54,949 nucleotides of DNA from Terriglobia bacterium (GTDB lineage Bacteria; Acidobacteriota; Terriglobia; Acidiferrales; UBA7541). The DNA lies in contig JAIQEW010000022.1 in the NCBI GenBank assembly GCA_020073605.1, positions 1 to 54,949 on the forward strand, written 5' to 3'. The translations under genes and the position numbers were made by a program. Positions 42,563 through 51,699 of this stretch are shown piece by piece. The notes below the pieces were generated by a model. The model ran no database searches, was not told where the DNA came from, and saw nothing but the letters and a program-made list of their open reading frames with translations. The first letter of the stretch is position 1; each line of letters starts with the position of its first letter.

Positions 42563-44881
42563 CTAGTCGGATGAATGTGGAGTTTCATCCGGTCCTGCGG
42601 GAAATTGCTGGGTCTTGGATACATCTTCCCCATAGCCATATCCGTACGCGTACGGGTAGTAGCGATAGGAGTAGTAGTAATCTGGGGAGCTCGAATCGAC
42701 CGCGTTCAGCACCACGCCGAGCAGGCGGCACTTCACCGCGGCCAGCAGATCCCGGCTGCGCGTAAAAGCCTCTTTCGGTGTTTCGCCGCTACGCACCACC
42801 AGCAGCACTCCATCGGTCAGCGCGGAGAGAATCACCGCGTCCGTCGCCGCCATGATCGGCGGCGAGTCGATCACGATGAACTTGAAACGGCGGCGCAGTT
42901 CCGCGATCGCTTCCCGCATCCGGTGTGACGAAAGCAAGTCCGCGGGGCTCGGCGGCACCGGGCCGGTCGTCAGAGCCGTCAGGTTGCTGATCAAGGGATG
43001 CGGGGCCATCACTTCGTCGAGTGTGCAAACGCCCGCCAGATACGAACTCAGGCCCACGTCCCGCCCGGTAGTGAGATTCAGAGCGCGGCGAACTCCGGGC
43101 TTGCGGAGATCGGAATCCATCAGCAGCGTTCGATCCCCAAGTTGTGCCAGCGTTACGGCCAGGTTTATTGCCGCGGTGGTCTTCCCTTCGCGCGGCAAAG
43201 CGCTGGTCACGAGAATCACCTGAGGCGGATGCTCCGCCTGCGAAAGCAACAGGGAGGTCCGCAAGGCGCGAAACGCTTCGGAAATCTGCGATTTCGGCTG
43301 AATGAAAGAGAGCAATTCGACGCGTGGCCCAGCGGTCGTGGCCTGGGGGACAGCTCCTCGAGAGGGCCAGGAAAGCCGCTTGTGATGCCCGTTCAAGCCA
43401 GGCAGCGAGGGAACCACGGCCAGGGACGGAAGGCCGGTTAGTGACTCGATGTCGTCGGGCGATTTCACCGTGTTGTCGAGGTACTCGCGGAAGATTGCCA
43501 GGCCGATTCCTCCCACCAGTCCAACGAGAAATGCGAGCAGGATGTTCCGCGCCTTCTGCGGCCGAGAGGGGCTTGTCGGCGACAGCGCCGGATCGACAAC
43601 GCGGATATTGCTCGAGCGGAGTCCCGCGGTGATGCCGGCTTCCTTCAGTTTCTGCAGCAGGCCGTCGTAAAGCTGCTTGTTGGCTTCGGCATCGTGCTGG
43701 AGGATGTGGTACTGCACGAGCTTTTCCGAGAGGTCGTTTGCTTCGGACTTCTGCTTATCGAGCGATGATTGCAGGATTTCCACGCGGCTGCGCGCGGTGC
43801 TGTATTCCTGCTGAATGCTCTCAACCATCGTCTTGCGAGCGCTCGCCAGGTCGTCGTTTACTTCCTTCTCTTCCGCCGCGAGGCGCTGAACCTTCGGGAA
43901 ATTCGGGCCGTACTGATTCTCCGCTTGGGCATAATCTCCGTCGAGTTCTGCCTTGCGCTTCAGCAGATCCTGGATCACGGCATTGTCGCGCGCCGCCGGC
44001 AATGCATCCACGTTTCCCGACTGGGCCATGCGGTAAAGCGCTTCCTTTTCCGCGAGTCCCGTCTGAGCCTCGGTGACGGCTTTGCTCAAATCCGCCAGCT
44101 TCTGGGTCGTGATGTCCTGCTTTTCGTCGATTTGCCAGATCTGGTTCTGGCGCTCGTACGCGAGCCGGGCGTCTTCGGATTTTTCAACCTTGATGCGGAG
44201 CTCTTCGAGTTCGGCGGAGAGCCAGTTCGACGCCTGCGTCGTCGCGTCGTACTTGCTCCGGAAATTCTGCTCGATGTAGTTCTGTAGATGCGAATTGACC
44301 ACCAGCGCGGCAAGCTGAGGATCCTGGGCTTCGAATCCCACCTCGATTAGCCGGCTGTTGGGCACGCGCTTGACGCTGAGGCTTCCCAGGAAGGCGCCCA
44401 GAATCGCAGGCCGCTTCGAGCCCGCCCCGCCCTGCCCGATGGTCAACGCGCCCGGCTTTCCACCAAACTCGGTATATCTCCCAAGATCGAGCGACTTGAT
44501 CGTCTGCAAACCGAGCGTCTCACTTTGCAGGATCTTCGTCTGCGTCTCGAGGTAGTTGTCCATATCGACGTATTCTTCGTAGGGATTCGAATCGGGGAAC
44601 TGGATCGTGTTCTGAGATTCCTTGTCCACCTCGACGCGCGCGGCTGCCTGATAAATGGGCTTCATCTTGAAGGAAGCAATCGTTACGACCGTCACCACCG
44701 TGAGGAGAAACGTGGCAATCAGCCATTGGTGCTTCCGCAGAACGATGAAGTAGTCGAGCAGGTGCGGTTCCCGCGGAAGGTGCTCCCAGGGAAGAAAGTT
44801 AGGCGGCGGAATGACGGCCAGCGACTCTCCCGGCTTGCGGTCGCGCATGGCGAATCTCGATGTGTCTTCCAGATGACTCAT
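42563..44881 (-). CDS. wzc: Wzc-type polysaccharide copolymerase and tyrosine autokinase
   Basis: A 772-residue inner-membrane protein with the two-part Wzc architecture. The N-terminal Wzz domain has a transmembrane helix near residues 55-75, a long coiled-coil periplasmic region (about 200-430) and a second helix (about 465-485) preceded by SPTSPSRPQKAR. The C-terminal BY-kinase has Walker A ALPREGKTT at about 561-569, LLMDSDLRKPG (Walker A') and FIVIDSPPI (Walker B). The C-terminus carries ten tyrosines in 17 residues (about 735-751), the autophosphorylation cluster. ATG 44881 is preferred over an in-frame GTG nine bases earlier. It controls chain length and export with Wza. Confidence 0.94.
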   Translation of the reverse strand: MSHLEDTSRFAMRDRKPGESLAVIPPPNFLPWEHLPREPHLLDYFIVLRKHQWLIATFLLTVVTVVTIASFKMKPIYQAAARVEVDKESQNTIQFPDSNPYEEYVDMDNYLETQTKILQSETLGLQTIKSLDLGRYTEFGGKPGALTIGQGGAGSKRPAILGAFLGSLSVKRVPNSRLIEVGFEAQDPQLAALVVNSHLQNYIEQNFRSKYDATTQASNWLSAELEELRIKVEKSEDARLAYERQNQIWQIDEKQDITTQKLADLSKAVTEAQTGLAEKEALYRMAQSGNVDALPAARDNAVIQDLLKRKAELDGDYAQAENQYGPNFPKVQRLAAEEKEVNDDLASARKTMVESIQQEYSTARSRVEILQSSLDKQKSEANDLSEKLVQYHILQHDAEANKQLYDGLLQKLKEAGITAGLRSSNIRVVDPALSPTSPSRPQKARNILLAFLVGLVGGIGLAIFREYLDNTVKSPDDIESLTGLPSLAVVPSLPGLNGHHKRLSWPSRGAVPQATTAGPRVELLSFIQPKSQISEAFRALRTSLLLSQAEHPPQVILVTSALPREGKTTAAINLAVTLAQLGDRTLLMDSDLRKPGVRRALNLTTGRDVGLSSYLAGVCTLDEVMAPHPLISNLTALTTGPVPPSPADLLSSHRMREAIAELRRRFKFIVIDSPPIMAATDAVILSALTDGVLLVVRSGETPKEAFTRSRDLLAAVKCRLLGVVLNAVDSSSPDYYYSYRYYPYAYGYGYGEDVSKTQQFPAGPDETPHSSD

Positions 44882-44929
44882 GACCCTCACCGGCCGATCA
44901 AAGCAACTCTTCGCAGTATCCGCAGATAA

Positions 44930-45991
44930 CTAATGCACACGATAAATGGCAACCTGGCTCCCAATACCCAGCATTGCCTCTGTGCCTCGTGCCAACATTC
45001 GCTTCCCCCTGCTGTCGGGGATATAAAGGATGTCGTTCGACTTCATTGGCACGTCGTCGGCCTTGCGATTTTGAATCTCCTTCAAGCGAACCGGAATCTG
45101 ATCCCGGTTGCCGGTGGCCGGGTTCGTGCGCATGATCACGGCATCGTCGGCCTTTGCAAAACTGGTCAGCCCGTGGGCCAGCGCGACGGCCTTAAGCACG
45201 GTGACCTGATCCCCATGGCTCTGCATCACGTACCCTCCGGGTTGCGCCACACCGAAGCCCATCACGTACACGATGCCGGCCCGCGGAACGCTCACCACGT
45301 CGCCGCCGTATACCGGAACGTTGTAGACGGAGTTCCCTGATTCGAGCAGGTCTTGCAGGCGAATCGTGATGATCTGCTGGTCCGAGCCGGAATCGCTCTT
45401 GGTGCTTGTCGCCTCAATCTTTGCCGTTCCTGGAGGAGCCTGACGCGTGATCAAAATCACGCTTCCCGCGTCGTCCGTGATTCCCCCCGCCGCCGATAGC
45501 ACTTCGAGCAACGTCGTCGGGCGCACCACCTGGTAAACCATCGTGTGCTGCACGGCGCCGACGATCGAAATGGGCTGGCTGTTCTGTTCCTTTACGAATA
45601 CGGACACCTGCGGATGCGACACCAGGCCATTCTCGATCAGGAGCTGTTCGAGCTTCTCTTCCAGTTGGAACGGGGTCTGTCCCGATGCTTGAATTTTTCC
45701 GGGTATCAGCGGGTAGCTGATGTCGCCCGCGTCGCTCACGCGGACGTCGCGCGAGAGTTCGGGCACGTCGAAGACGTCAATATGGAGAAGGTCGCCGCTG
45801 CCGATGGGAGTGTCCACCGGATGCGCCCGCGCGAGGGTGGCGAGCTGCTGAATTTTTTCGTTTGTCTGCTGCGGGGTTTCGTATTTCTCCTGGCCGTACG
45901 TCGCCTGCGCGCCGCAAACCGCCAGCACAACTGCCAGCCAGAAAGGCTTCGCCCACTGCCAGTCCGAGACCCCGCGGACTGTTACATCCAT
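44930..45991 (-). CDS. wza: Wza-type polysaccharide export protein
   Basis: A 353-residue outer-membrane export protein. The signal peptide is VRGVSDWQWAKPFWLAVVLA with a cut near TYGQ. There is no lipobox cysteine, unlike E. coli Wza. The Poly_export domain is shown by IGSGDLLHIDVFDVPELSRDV, then SLBB-type beta-grasp repeats (VGAVQHTMVYQVVRP and VYVMGFGVAQPGGYVM). A final segment with MLGIGSQVAIYRVH may form the membrane-spanning part. It starts the export and glycan operon, followed by the wzc gene. Confidence 0.92.
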   Translation of the reverse strand: MDVTVRGVSDWQWAKPFWLAVVLAVCGAQATYGQEKYETPQQTNEKIQQLATLARAHPVDTPIGSGDLLHIDVFDVPELSRDVRVSDAGDISYPLIPGKIQASGQTPFQLEEKLEQLLIENGLVSHPQVSVFVKEQNSQPISIVGAVQHTMVYQVVRPTTLLEVLSAAGGITDDAGSVILITRQAPPGTAKIEATSTKSDSGSDQQIITIRLQDLLESGNSVYNVPVYGGDVVSVPRAGIVYVMGFGVAQPGGYVMQSHGDQVTVLKAVALAHGLTSFAKADDAVIMRTNPATGNRDQIPVRLKEIQNRKADDVPMKSNDILYIPDSRGKRMLARGTEAMLGIGSQVAIYRVH

Positions 45992-46013
45992 CGTTAGAGA
46001 TGACCCCGCAAAC

Positions 46014-46042
46014 ACTATGGCCTAGGGGATGCACCCTGTCAA
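46014..46042 (-). promoter_or_regulatory. Predicted strong promoter of the wza-wzc operon
   Basis: On the minus strand a perfect TTGACA (46042-46037) is 17 bases from CATAGT (46019-46014). Transcription would start near 46007, giving a short leader of about 16 bases to the wza ATG. It lies in the 146-bp gap after the ligase-like gene. Confidence 0.6.
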
Positions 46043-46137
46043 CCGCGAGGTTGGTCGGCCGTACGAAGTTTTTTTCGTTTTCGCCTTACTTTTCCCGGTG
46101 TCGGCCCGGATTCCGGCGGCAGCCGGCCGCGGAAGTC

Positions 46138-47430
46138 CTACTTTGCTTCTGCTACCTCAGGTTTCGCCGCCGAGTTCATCGCGAGCCGCCGGCTGCGCGA
46201 TGGAGACGCTTCGGATGGCAACGGCGGCGACGTGGCAATACACGCTTGCAGCAGAAAGAGCATGGCGTTGGCAGGAATGTGCAGATTGAAATCCACAAAG
46301 CTGTGCAGCAGAAGCCCGCTGACTGCCACAATCGCTCCCGCGTGGAGCCCGCGGGAGAATCGCCCTTGTTCGGCCGCGAAGTTTTTTCGCGCTTCGCGAT
46401 ACAGCAGCCACAGAAAACCGAAAGCGCACATCCCGCCGAGAAGTCCCGTATCCGCCAGTAGTTCGATGTAGTCGTTGTGGACGTGGTCCACGAGTTTTCC
46501 GTCGTATGCCGTCTCATAGCGCGGATAGACGTCCACCAGCGTTCCCAATCCGCTGCCCTTGATCGGATGATCGAGGAAAATGTGCGCGGCTCCGCGGGAC
46601 ATCGAGGCGCGCCGGCTGAGAGGAACTTCGGGGGACTTCAAGCTTGAAAACCGCTCGATCGCCCGCCCCGTTCCCACCCAGGCGACGAAGGCCAGCGCAG
46701 CGAGTGCGACGACGGCACCGGCCATCACGCCCCCGCGACGCCACGCTCGCCGGTTCTGCACCAGCAGCACGAGGACCCCGGCCTCGAATACGAAGCCGAT
46801 GATTCCGCCGCGCGAGCCCGAGAGGACAAGGGCGCTGATCGGCACGATCGTCAGCAAAGTCGCCAAAGGAAAGAGTTCTCGTTGCACGCCGCGGAAGGCC
46901 ATCAGCGCCAGGCCCATCGGCAGTGTGAGTTCCACGAACCCGGCGAAATGATTCCGGTTCACGTAGGGGCCGAACGGCTCGCCTTGTATCTTGTATTCAC
47001 TCAGCCAGTAGATTTCGCCTCCGGACGTGAAGTGCTGAATGATCGCGAGCAAGGAAACCAGGAAGCAAAACGCGATCACGAACCACGCCAGTCTGGATAA
47101 GTCCCGGCGGCTCCGGAACGCCTGCGCCGCCAGGAAGAAGATGAGGAAATAGCTCGCCAGCTTCAGCAGTTCCGTGCGCGTGAGAAAAGGGTACGCAGTC
47201 CCGTGGAACAAAAGTTGAAAAAGCCCGATTCCGATGAGTCCCAGCAGGGGCCAATTGAGCGGGTTCCATTGAATCTTCTCGGAGGGATTTCGATAGGCAA
47301 TCAGCGCCCAGAAAACAAAGAGCGCCGCGGCGCCGATCTCGACCACCGATCCTGACCACACCTCGACAGCGCCGAATGCCAGCACGCTGAATGCAATCAG
47401 GAGGCACAATCCGGCGCGGAGCACACTCAT
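46138..47430 (-). CDS. O-antigen ligase/polymerase-family membrane protein
   Basis: A 430-residue polytopic membrane protein with about eleven helices. The Wzy_C core is LSGSRGGIIGFVFEAGVLVL near residue 220, and a periplasmic loop contains FLDHPIKGSGLGTLVDVYP and VDHVHNDYIELLADTGLLGG, the typical H-N-x-Y/F-L-E motif of O-antigen ligases and polymerases. ATG 47430 overlaps the upstream TPR gene by four bases, so the longer frame is rejected. It should polymerise or ligate the lipid-linked glycan in the periplasm. The C-terminal 40 residues are polar. Confidence 0.9.
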   Translation of the reverse strand: MSVLRAGLCLLIAFSVLAFGAVEVWSGSVVEIGAAALFVFWALIAYRNPSEKIQWNPLNWPLLGLIGIGLFQLLFHGTAYPFLTRTELLKLASYFLIFFLAAQAFRSRRDLSRLAWFVIAFCFLVSLLAIIQHFTSGGEIYWLSEYKIQGEPFGPYVNRNHFAGFVELTLPMGLALMAFRGVQRELFPLATLLTIVPISALVLSGSRGGIIGFVFEAGVLVLLVQNRRAWRRGGVMAGAVVALAALAFVAWVGTGRAIERFSSLKSPEVPLSRRASMSRGAAHIFLDHPIKGSGLGTLVDVYPRYETAYDGKLVDHVHNDYIELLADTGLLGGMCAFGFLWLLYREARKNFAAEQGRFSRGLHAGAIVAVSGLLLHSFVDFNLHIPANAMLFLLQACIATSPPLPSEASPSRSRRLAMNSAAKPEVAEAK

Positions 47431-48722
47431 CGCGTTGGCGGCTCCGCTTGCGCGCTGGAAGGAACGAGCGAGACTTCGGCGATCCACACCGTCCCGGCGA
47501 GCTTGTTCTCAAAGAGCCGGCTGGGATCGCGAAACAGCCGCACGCGCAAAAAGTGCGTGTCCGGCCCCGTCGCCACGTCGGCATCCACGGGCGACCACGG
47601 ATGCGAGCCCGTGAAATTGTCGGTGAGCGCGTTCAGCGCGCCGGTGTGATTCGGGTCCGTGATCGAAAAGCGCATTCCGCTTTCCGTGGTGATGTCCTCC
47701 GTGCGCATCGACGCATGGAAATGGTAGTTGCGATTCGGCTCCACGGGAACGTACTGCGAAGGCGCGCCCAGGGCGATGTTGCTCCCCCCGATGAAGTCCA
47801 CGCGGAGCGCGCGCGATCCGCTCGGCGCAGGCTGCGAATCGTACTCGAGCGCCACTCCGGCAAGCTCCGTCCACCGCCAGTCGAGGCCGCCGTTGGCGAA
47901 ATCCCTTGCAAGATTGCCGTTCCAGATCAATGAATGACCGGCGGGCTCTTCATGCGGCAGGCCGGCCGCGGCCAGCGCCTCGCGCCATGCGAAGCGCGCG
48001 TCATCCGCGCGATCCTCCCGGATCAGCTCCTCGAAAAACGGAAACGTGCGCTGCAACGGAAACGACGTTCCCAGGCCCAGCAGGCGCTGCCAGACCGCCA
48101 GTGCAGGTTGCGCCTTGTGGATCGATGCAAAGAAATCGAGCGCCTGCAAGTACGCCTCCGCATTCGCGGGAAGCACGCCGTTGAGAAGCTGATCGACATC
48201 TTCGCTCGAGCGCCACGAGCGCGAAATGGCCAGCGGCAGAAGCGCCGGATCGGTGCGCACGGCTTGCTGAAGCTCGCTGTACGCTTCGGAATATTTCTGC
48301 TCGCGCAAAAGAAAATTGCCGTAATGGAACGCGACTTCCGCGGAAACCGGATACACGGCTTTCGCGTGCAGGAATGCGTCGCGCGCCCGAACGCCGTCTC
48401 CGGCGGCTTCGTACGCACTCGCCAGGTCCATCCAGTAGTGCGCGGATCGCGGATCGTACCGGACGGCCCTCTCGTAGTCCGCGATCGCTCCGGGCAAGTC
48501 GGAATTCACGAAGTCCCACTGCCGCAAGCGCCCCAGACGGTCCCACGCCGAACCGTCCCCGGGCACGAGAGCCGCGCCGCGCTCCATCTCCTCGAGTCGT
48601 CCGGACTCAAGCCGGTGGCTCGCGAGCCACAGTTCGCCCGCTTGAAATATCAGGAGGGCGGCGATGGCGAGCGCCGCGACCGCCAAGATTCTCCGCTGCC
48701 CGCTTGCGAGTGAGATTTCCAT
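47427..48722 (-). CDS. Membrane-anchored TPR protein with C-terminal beta domain
   Basis: A 431-residue protein. A hydrophobic segment (about residues 12-30) anchors it in the inner membrane. Tetratricopeptide-like helical pairs follow (about 50-180, for example AIADYERAVRYDPRSAHYWM and EAYSELQQAVRTDPALLPLA). The C-terminal part (about 265-415) is beta-rich, with NGNLARDFANGGLDWRW, ALRVDFIGGSN and RNYHFHASMRTEDI, resembling carbohydrate-binding jelly-roll domains next to glycan polymerases. Its coupling to the ligase gene suggests it helps polymerisation. The exact role is unknown. Confidence 0.75.
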   Translation of the reverse strand: MEISLASGQRRILAVAALAIAALLIFQAGELWLASHRLESGRLEEMERGAALVPGDGSAWDRLGRLRQWDFVNSDLPGAIADYERAVRYDPRSAHYWMDLASAYEAAGDGVRARDAFLHAKAVYPVSAEVAFHYGNFLLREQKYSEAYSELQQAVRTDPALLPLAISRSWRSSEDVDQLLNGVLPANAEAYLQALDFFASIHKAQPALAVWQRLLGLGTSFPLQRTFPFFEELIREDRADDARFAWREALAAAGLPHEEPAGHSLIWNGNLARDFANGGLDWRWTELAGVALEYDSQPAPSGSRALRVDFIGGSNIALGAPSQYVPVEPNRNYHFHASMRTEDITTESGMRFSITDPNHTGALNALTDNFTGSHPWSPVDADVATGPDTHFLRVRLFRDPSRLFENKLAGTVWIAEVSLVPSSAQAEPPTR

Positions 48723-48893
48723 CGAGCCGTAATCTGCTACGAGCGTTGGCCGAAGCGCAAGCCTAATATGGAATTCGGCAGCGGCTGGAGGGAAGAATTC
48801 TTGCTGTCAGAGCGAAGCAGGGGCCGGCGACGGGAGCGCCGGAAGAGAGATCCTTCGGCCGGCCGACACCGCCGTCCTCAGGTCCGATTTCTT

Positions 48894-48910
48894 GGACTCC
48901 GGTGGAGTCC
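48894..48910. repeat. Short perfect inverted repeat
   Basis: GGACTCC (48894-48900) and GGAGTCC (48904-48910) around a 3-base loop, followed by a further GGACTCC-like half at 48914. It recalls the TCCGATGG/CCATCGGA element in the dispersed repeats. It lies in the 239-bp gap 48723-48961, where I see no gene and no clear promoter. Confidence 0.4.
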
Positions 48911-48961
48911 ATCGGACTCCCGAAACCGGAGATGACCCGCCGCGGCGGGCTCGTCGCATCG

Positions 48962-49597
48962 TCACTTTTCGCCGAAGCGGAATACGATTCCGAAGGAAAC
49001 ACGGCGGCTGCTCTGACCGGAGTAGCCGTTTTTTAAGAATTTGCCTCCGCCGAAATCTGCCTCGACTAAACGAATTCCCCAGTGCCGCCCCAGGTTGTAG
49101 TCGAGGCCGCCACCGCCTTCCCATACAGAGACCGTGCTGGTTTGGGTCGCGCCGCCGTGACCTCCGAGCGGCGGGAACGTGACCCGGTAGTAGCCCTCGC
49201 CATACAGGATATGGCCGTACGGAGTTATCTTCCGATGGCCGAGGGGAGTGAGCCGCAGCCCGCCCATGAACGTGTAGATGTGCGTGTCTCCGTTGATGAT
49301 CCCCAGGTTCTTGCCTACACCGAGGACTTCGCCTTCGATTCCGAGCCAGCGATACAGGTTGTAGTCCCCGGATGCATACCAGCCGTGCATGCCGATATTC
49401 GTGCTGGTCGAGACGTAGTACTGGCGGTAGGTGTAACCGCCGGATAGTTCGACCTTCGGCGTAACGTAGGTGCGCTTCACCTTCGCGGGCTCTTCCGGGG
49501 CTGGAGCCGGCGCATTTTGCGGGGGCGTGGTGTCCTGCGCCATCGCCGGCACGACGAACATCATGAGCAAACCGAAAAGCCCCGCCAGCTTCTTCAT
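48962..49597 (-). CDS. Small outer-membrane beta-barrel protein
   Basis: A 211-residue secreted protein. The signal peptide MKKLAGLFGLLMMFVVPAMA ends near residue 20, followed by a proline-rich linker (PPQNAPAPAPEEPA). The rest alternates in the pattern of an eight-stranded OmpA/OmpW-like barrel (VELSGGYTYRQYYV, IYTFMGGLRL, GGGLDYNLGRHWGIRLVEADF) ending in the aromatic VSFGIVFRFGEK. AGGAGG lies nine bases before the ATG. It is paralogous to the next upstream protein at 49820, sharing HRKITPYGHI and HWGIRLVE segments. The ligand or function is unknown. Confidence 0.85.
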   Translation of the reverse strand: MKKLAGLFGLLMMFVVPAMAQDTTPPQNAPAPAPEEPAKVKRTYVTPKVELSGGYTYRQYYVSTSTNIGMHGWYASGDYNLYRWLGIEGEVLGVGKNLGIINGDTHIYTFMGGLRLTPLGHRKITPYGHILYGEGYYRVTFPPLGGHGGATQTSTVSVWEGGGGLDYNLGRHWGIRLVEADFGGGKFLKNGYSGQSSRRVSFGIVFRFGEK

Positions 49598-49755
49598 CGA
49601 CAGAATCCTCCTGGGAAATGTGCGCGAAGCGCCTCTGCTTGGAAGGCTTCCTATGCCTCTCGGGTTGGCCTGCCTGCGTGCCTGTCAGCTCAAATTCAAG
49701 AGGGGAAAAGCCCGAATCCCGCGCATGGCAATATCGCAGAACCGAGGCTCCGAAG

Positions 49756-49790
49756 AAAGAAAAAAGGCCGGGCACTCGCGCGCCCGGCCC
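49756..49790 (-). terminator. Rho-independent terminator of the beta-barrel gene
   Basis: On the minus strand GGCCGGGC (49789-49782) and GCCCGGCC (49773-49766) form a perfect 8-bp stem with an 8-base loop, followed by six Ts. It begins about 30 bp after the stop at 49820. Confidence 0.9.
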
Positions 49791-49819
49791 TCTCCAAAGA
49801 GGAAGGAGTTACTTTTCGC

Positions 49820-50434
49820 CTAGAATCGAATTACGGCTCCAACCTTAACCTTGAAATTGTTGTTCGCGTCCGAAAGCCCTGGACTGGCGATCGCGGTAAA
49901 AGCAGTGCGCTCGTAGTCAAACTCAACCAGACGGATTGCGAAGTGATGTCCGAGCGACGCGTCAACGCCGCCACCCGCCGAAAACGCGAACGAGCCATCG
50001 CTCAATGTGAATGGTCCACCGGCAGCAGGCGGGATGTAGATCGTCAAGTAGCCGTGGCCGAGGAGAACCTGAGCGAACGGTGTGATCTTATGGTGGCCGA
50101 ACGGATACACGCGCGGACCACCCATCACGGTATAGACCCACGTGGTGTCGTTTACCGTCGGCTCAAACGAATCGGGCGATGAGTTTCGGGTCCCGTCGAC
50201 GTCGCCCGCAATGGCGAGCCAATTCGTCACATTGAAGGCTGCGTTTACGTCCCAACCATTCATGTTGACGCGCGGGAAATTCACGACGCCGCCCGCATCG
50301 TTGAACGCGGGAGGAAAAGCAAATGACCGGAATGTGTACCCGCCTCCGACCTCGATTCTTGGCGTACTCACCTGCGCCATGGCAGGCAAACTGGCAACCA
50401 ACAACAGTGCGGAAAGCCCCAGTAGTTTCTTCAT
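49820..50434 (-). CDS. Small outer-membrane beta-barrel protein
   Basis: A 204-residue secreted protein with signal peptide MKKLLGLSALLLVASLPAMA. The mature part shows barrel-type alternation: IEVGGGYTFRSFAFPP, NVTNWLAIAGDVDGTRN, VYTVMGGPRVYPFGHHKI, GGGVDASLGHHFAIRLVEFDY and a C-terminal VKVGAVIRF with final phenylalanine. ATG 50434 has GAGGAGGGG six bases upstream. It is a paralogue of the 48962 protein. It lies between the glycan locus and the lasso cluster and ends at a clear terminator, so it is its own unit. Confidence 0.85.
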   Translation of the reverse strand: MKKLLGLSALLLVASLPAMAQVSTPRIEVGGGYTFRSFAFPPAFNDAGGVVNFPRVNMNGWDVNAAFNVTNWLAIAGDVDGTRNSSPDSFEPTVNDTTWVYTVMGGPRVYPFGHHKITPFAQVLLGHGYLTIYIPPAAGGPFTLSDGSFAFSAGGGVDASLGHHFAIRLVEFDYERTAFTAIASPGLSDANNNFKVKVGAVIRF

Positions 50435-50650
50435 CTCCAACCCCTCCTCAGAAAATGTGCGCCCAAGCCGACCACGACCGTTTCCGGATGTGGGCCCGGC
50501 TAACCGAGTGGCGTCTTCAGTCCCATTTTGGCATGGGTTTTAGAACGTATAGAACCTAAAACGGTTGCCTTGTGCCGAAATGGGCATTACTGAGGGCGAT
50601 TCACGCATTCCCAACGTTTCAAATAGATACAAATCGGTCCGTGAAGTTCC

Positions 50651-50670
50651 CCCTTGTTTCAAACCAAGGG
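50651..50670. other. Hairpin just after the lasso kinase gene
   Basis: CCCTTG (50651-50656) pairs with CAAGGG (50665-50670), with three more pairs possible through a bulge. It lies 9 bp after the kinase stop in the minus direction, without a T-run, so it may be a weak terminator or stabilise the mRNA 3' end. The rest of 50435-50650 shows no gene. Confidence 0.4.
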
Positions 50671-50678
50671 AGAGATGG

Positions 50679-51698
50679 CTAGGCCCTGTGGGAAGCGTGC
50701 GCGTATGCCAGCCGGGTGTTGTCCCATGTGTGACGGGCTACATCGCAGAGGCGGTCGATTTGTGGAGCGCCTTCGCGGGGTCGCAATCGCCAGACGGGAA
50801 CGCTTGCGACCAGGCGCCCGAGCAGCTCGAACTCGCGTGCCCGCATTTCCGTGTCCAATAGATTCGTGGCGTAGGAATTCGCGACCAATGCGAGGAGGCT
50901 CTCTCTCGACGGCAACGTCTCGACTAGAGGCGCCGCGGCATCAGCGCTCTTTTCACCTAGAAGGAAGATGCCTCCGAGCGGCAGAGGTTCTTGCTCGAAT
51001 TTCAAATGTTCCTCGGCAAGCGAAAGCATCCGCTTGTCAAAGTTCTCCGAGAAGCTCGGCAGCGTCTTCCCCGAACCGTAAAGCATTTCGACCGAGTCCG
51101 GCCACAGGGACAAATAAGGATAGGCGGGCAAAACGTGAAAAGTTCCGCCTGCTTCCCGCAGTGCGACGACATCATCGGAAAGAACGGAACAGCCACGGCG
51201 CGCAAAGGCCGCAGCAGTGGTCGATTTTCCGGCGCCCTCCGCGCCGACAAAAGCAACCGCGCGGTCCCCAAACGCCACGGCGCTCGCATGCAGACACGTG
51301 ACTCCGCGCAGGCGAAGCAGAAGACCAAGGACCGGGCCCAGGAGATAGCTGGCCGCATCTTCAATCGACAGTGTGTCGGGCCACTGTGCCCAGACGCTCT
51401 TCCCCTCGCGGTCGAGCCAGAATTGCATTCCATCGATGTAATCGAGACGCAAAAGTGCGCCATCCGCGATCGTCCAAATTCGCAAAACCGGTTCGCCTTG
51501 CTTTGTGAGAATCGAACTGGCGTACCTGAGAGTCTCGGCAACGGCGGAGTCTTCCCGCGCAATTGGCGGTGATACGCCCAGGTAAATCTCAACGGCGGGT
51601 TCTGAGAGATCTGTTTCTGCGAATTTCAGGCCGGGGATGGAACGGTTTGCGTGGAGCTGGAGACCGAAGACAGAGTATGCGCGATCCAATCGGTTCAA
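50679..51698 (-). CDS. HPr-kinase-like kinase of a lasso-peptide cluster
   Basis: A 339-residue kinase related to HPr kinase/phosphorylase. Walker A GAEGAGKST is at 152-160, preceded by LHASAVAFGD, and Asp175-Asp176 in VLSDDVVAL match the catalytic pair. In paeninodin-type clusters a kinase of this family phosphorylates the C-terminal Ser of the lasso precursor. The precursor encoded one base upstream here ends Thr47-Ser48-Val49, so Ser48 or Thr47 is a candidate target. The start is TTG at 51698, right after the precursor stop at 51700. Its N-terminal 110 residues have no visible motif. Confidence 0.88.
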   Translation of the reverse strand: MNRLDRAYSVFGLQLHANRSIPGLKFAETDLSEPAVEIYLGVSPPIAREDSAVAETLRYASSILTKQGEPVLRIWTIADGALLRLDYIDGMQFWLDREGKSVWAQWPDTLSIEDAASYLLGPVLGLLLRLRGVTCLHASAVAFGDRAVAFVGAEGAGKSTTAAAFARRGCSVLSDDVVALREAGGTFHVLPAYPYLSLWPDSVEMLYGSGKTLPSFSENFDKRMLSLAEEHLKFEQEPLPLGGIFLLGEKSADAAAPLVETLPSRESLLALVANSYATNLLDTEMRAREFELLGRLVASVPVWRLRPREGAPQIDRLCDVARHTWDNTRLAYAHASHRA

Positions 51699-51699
51699 T

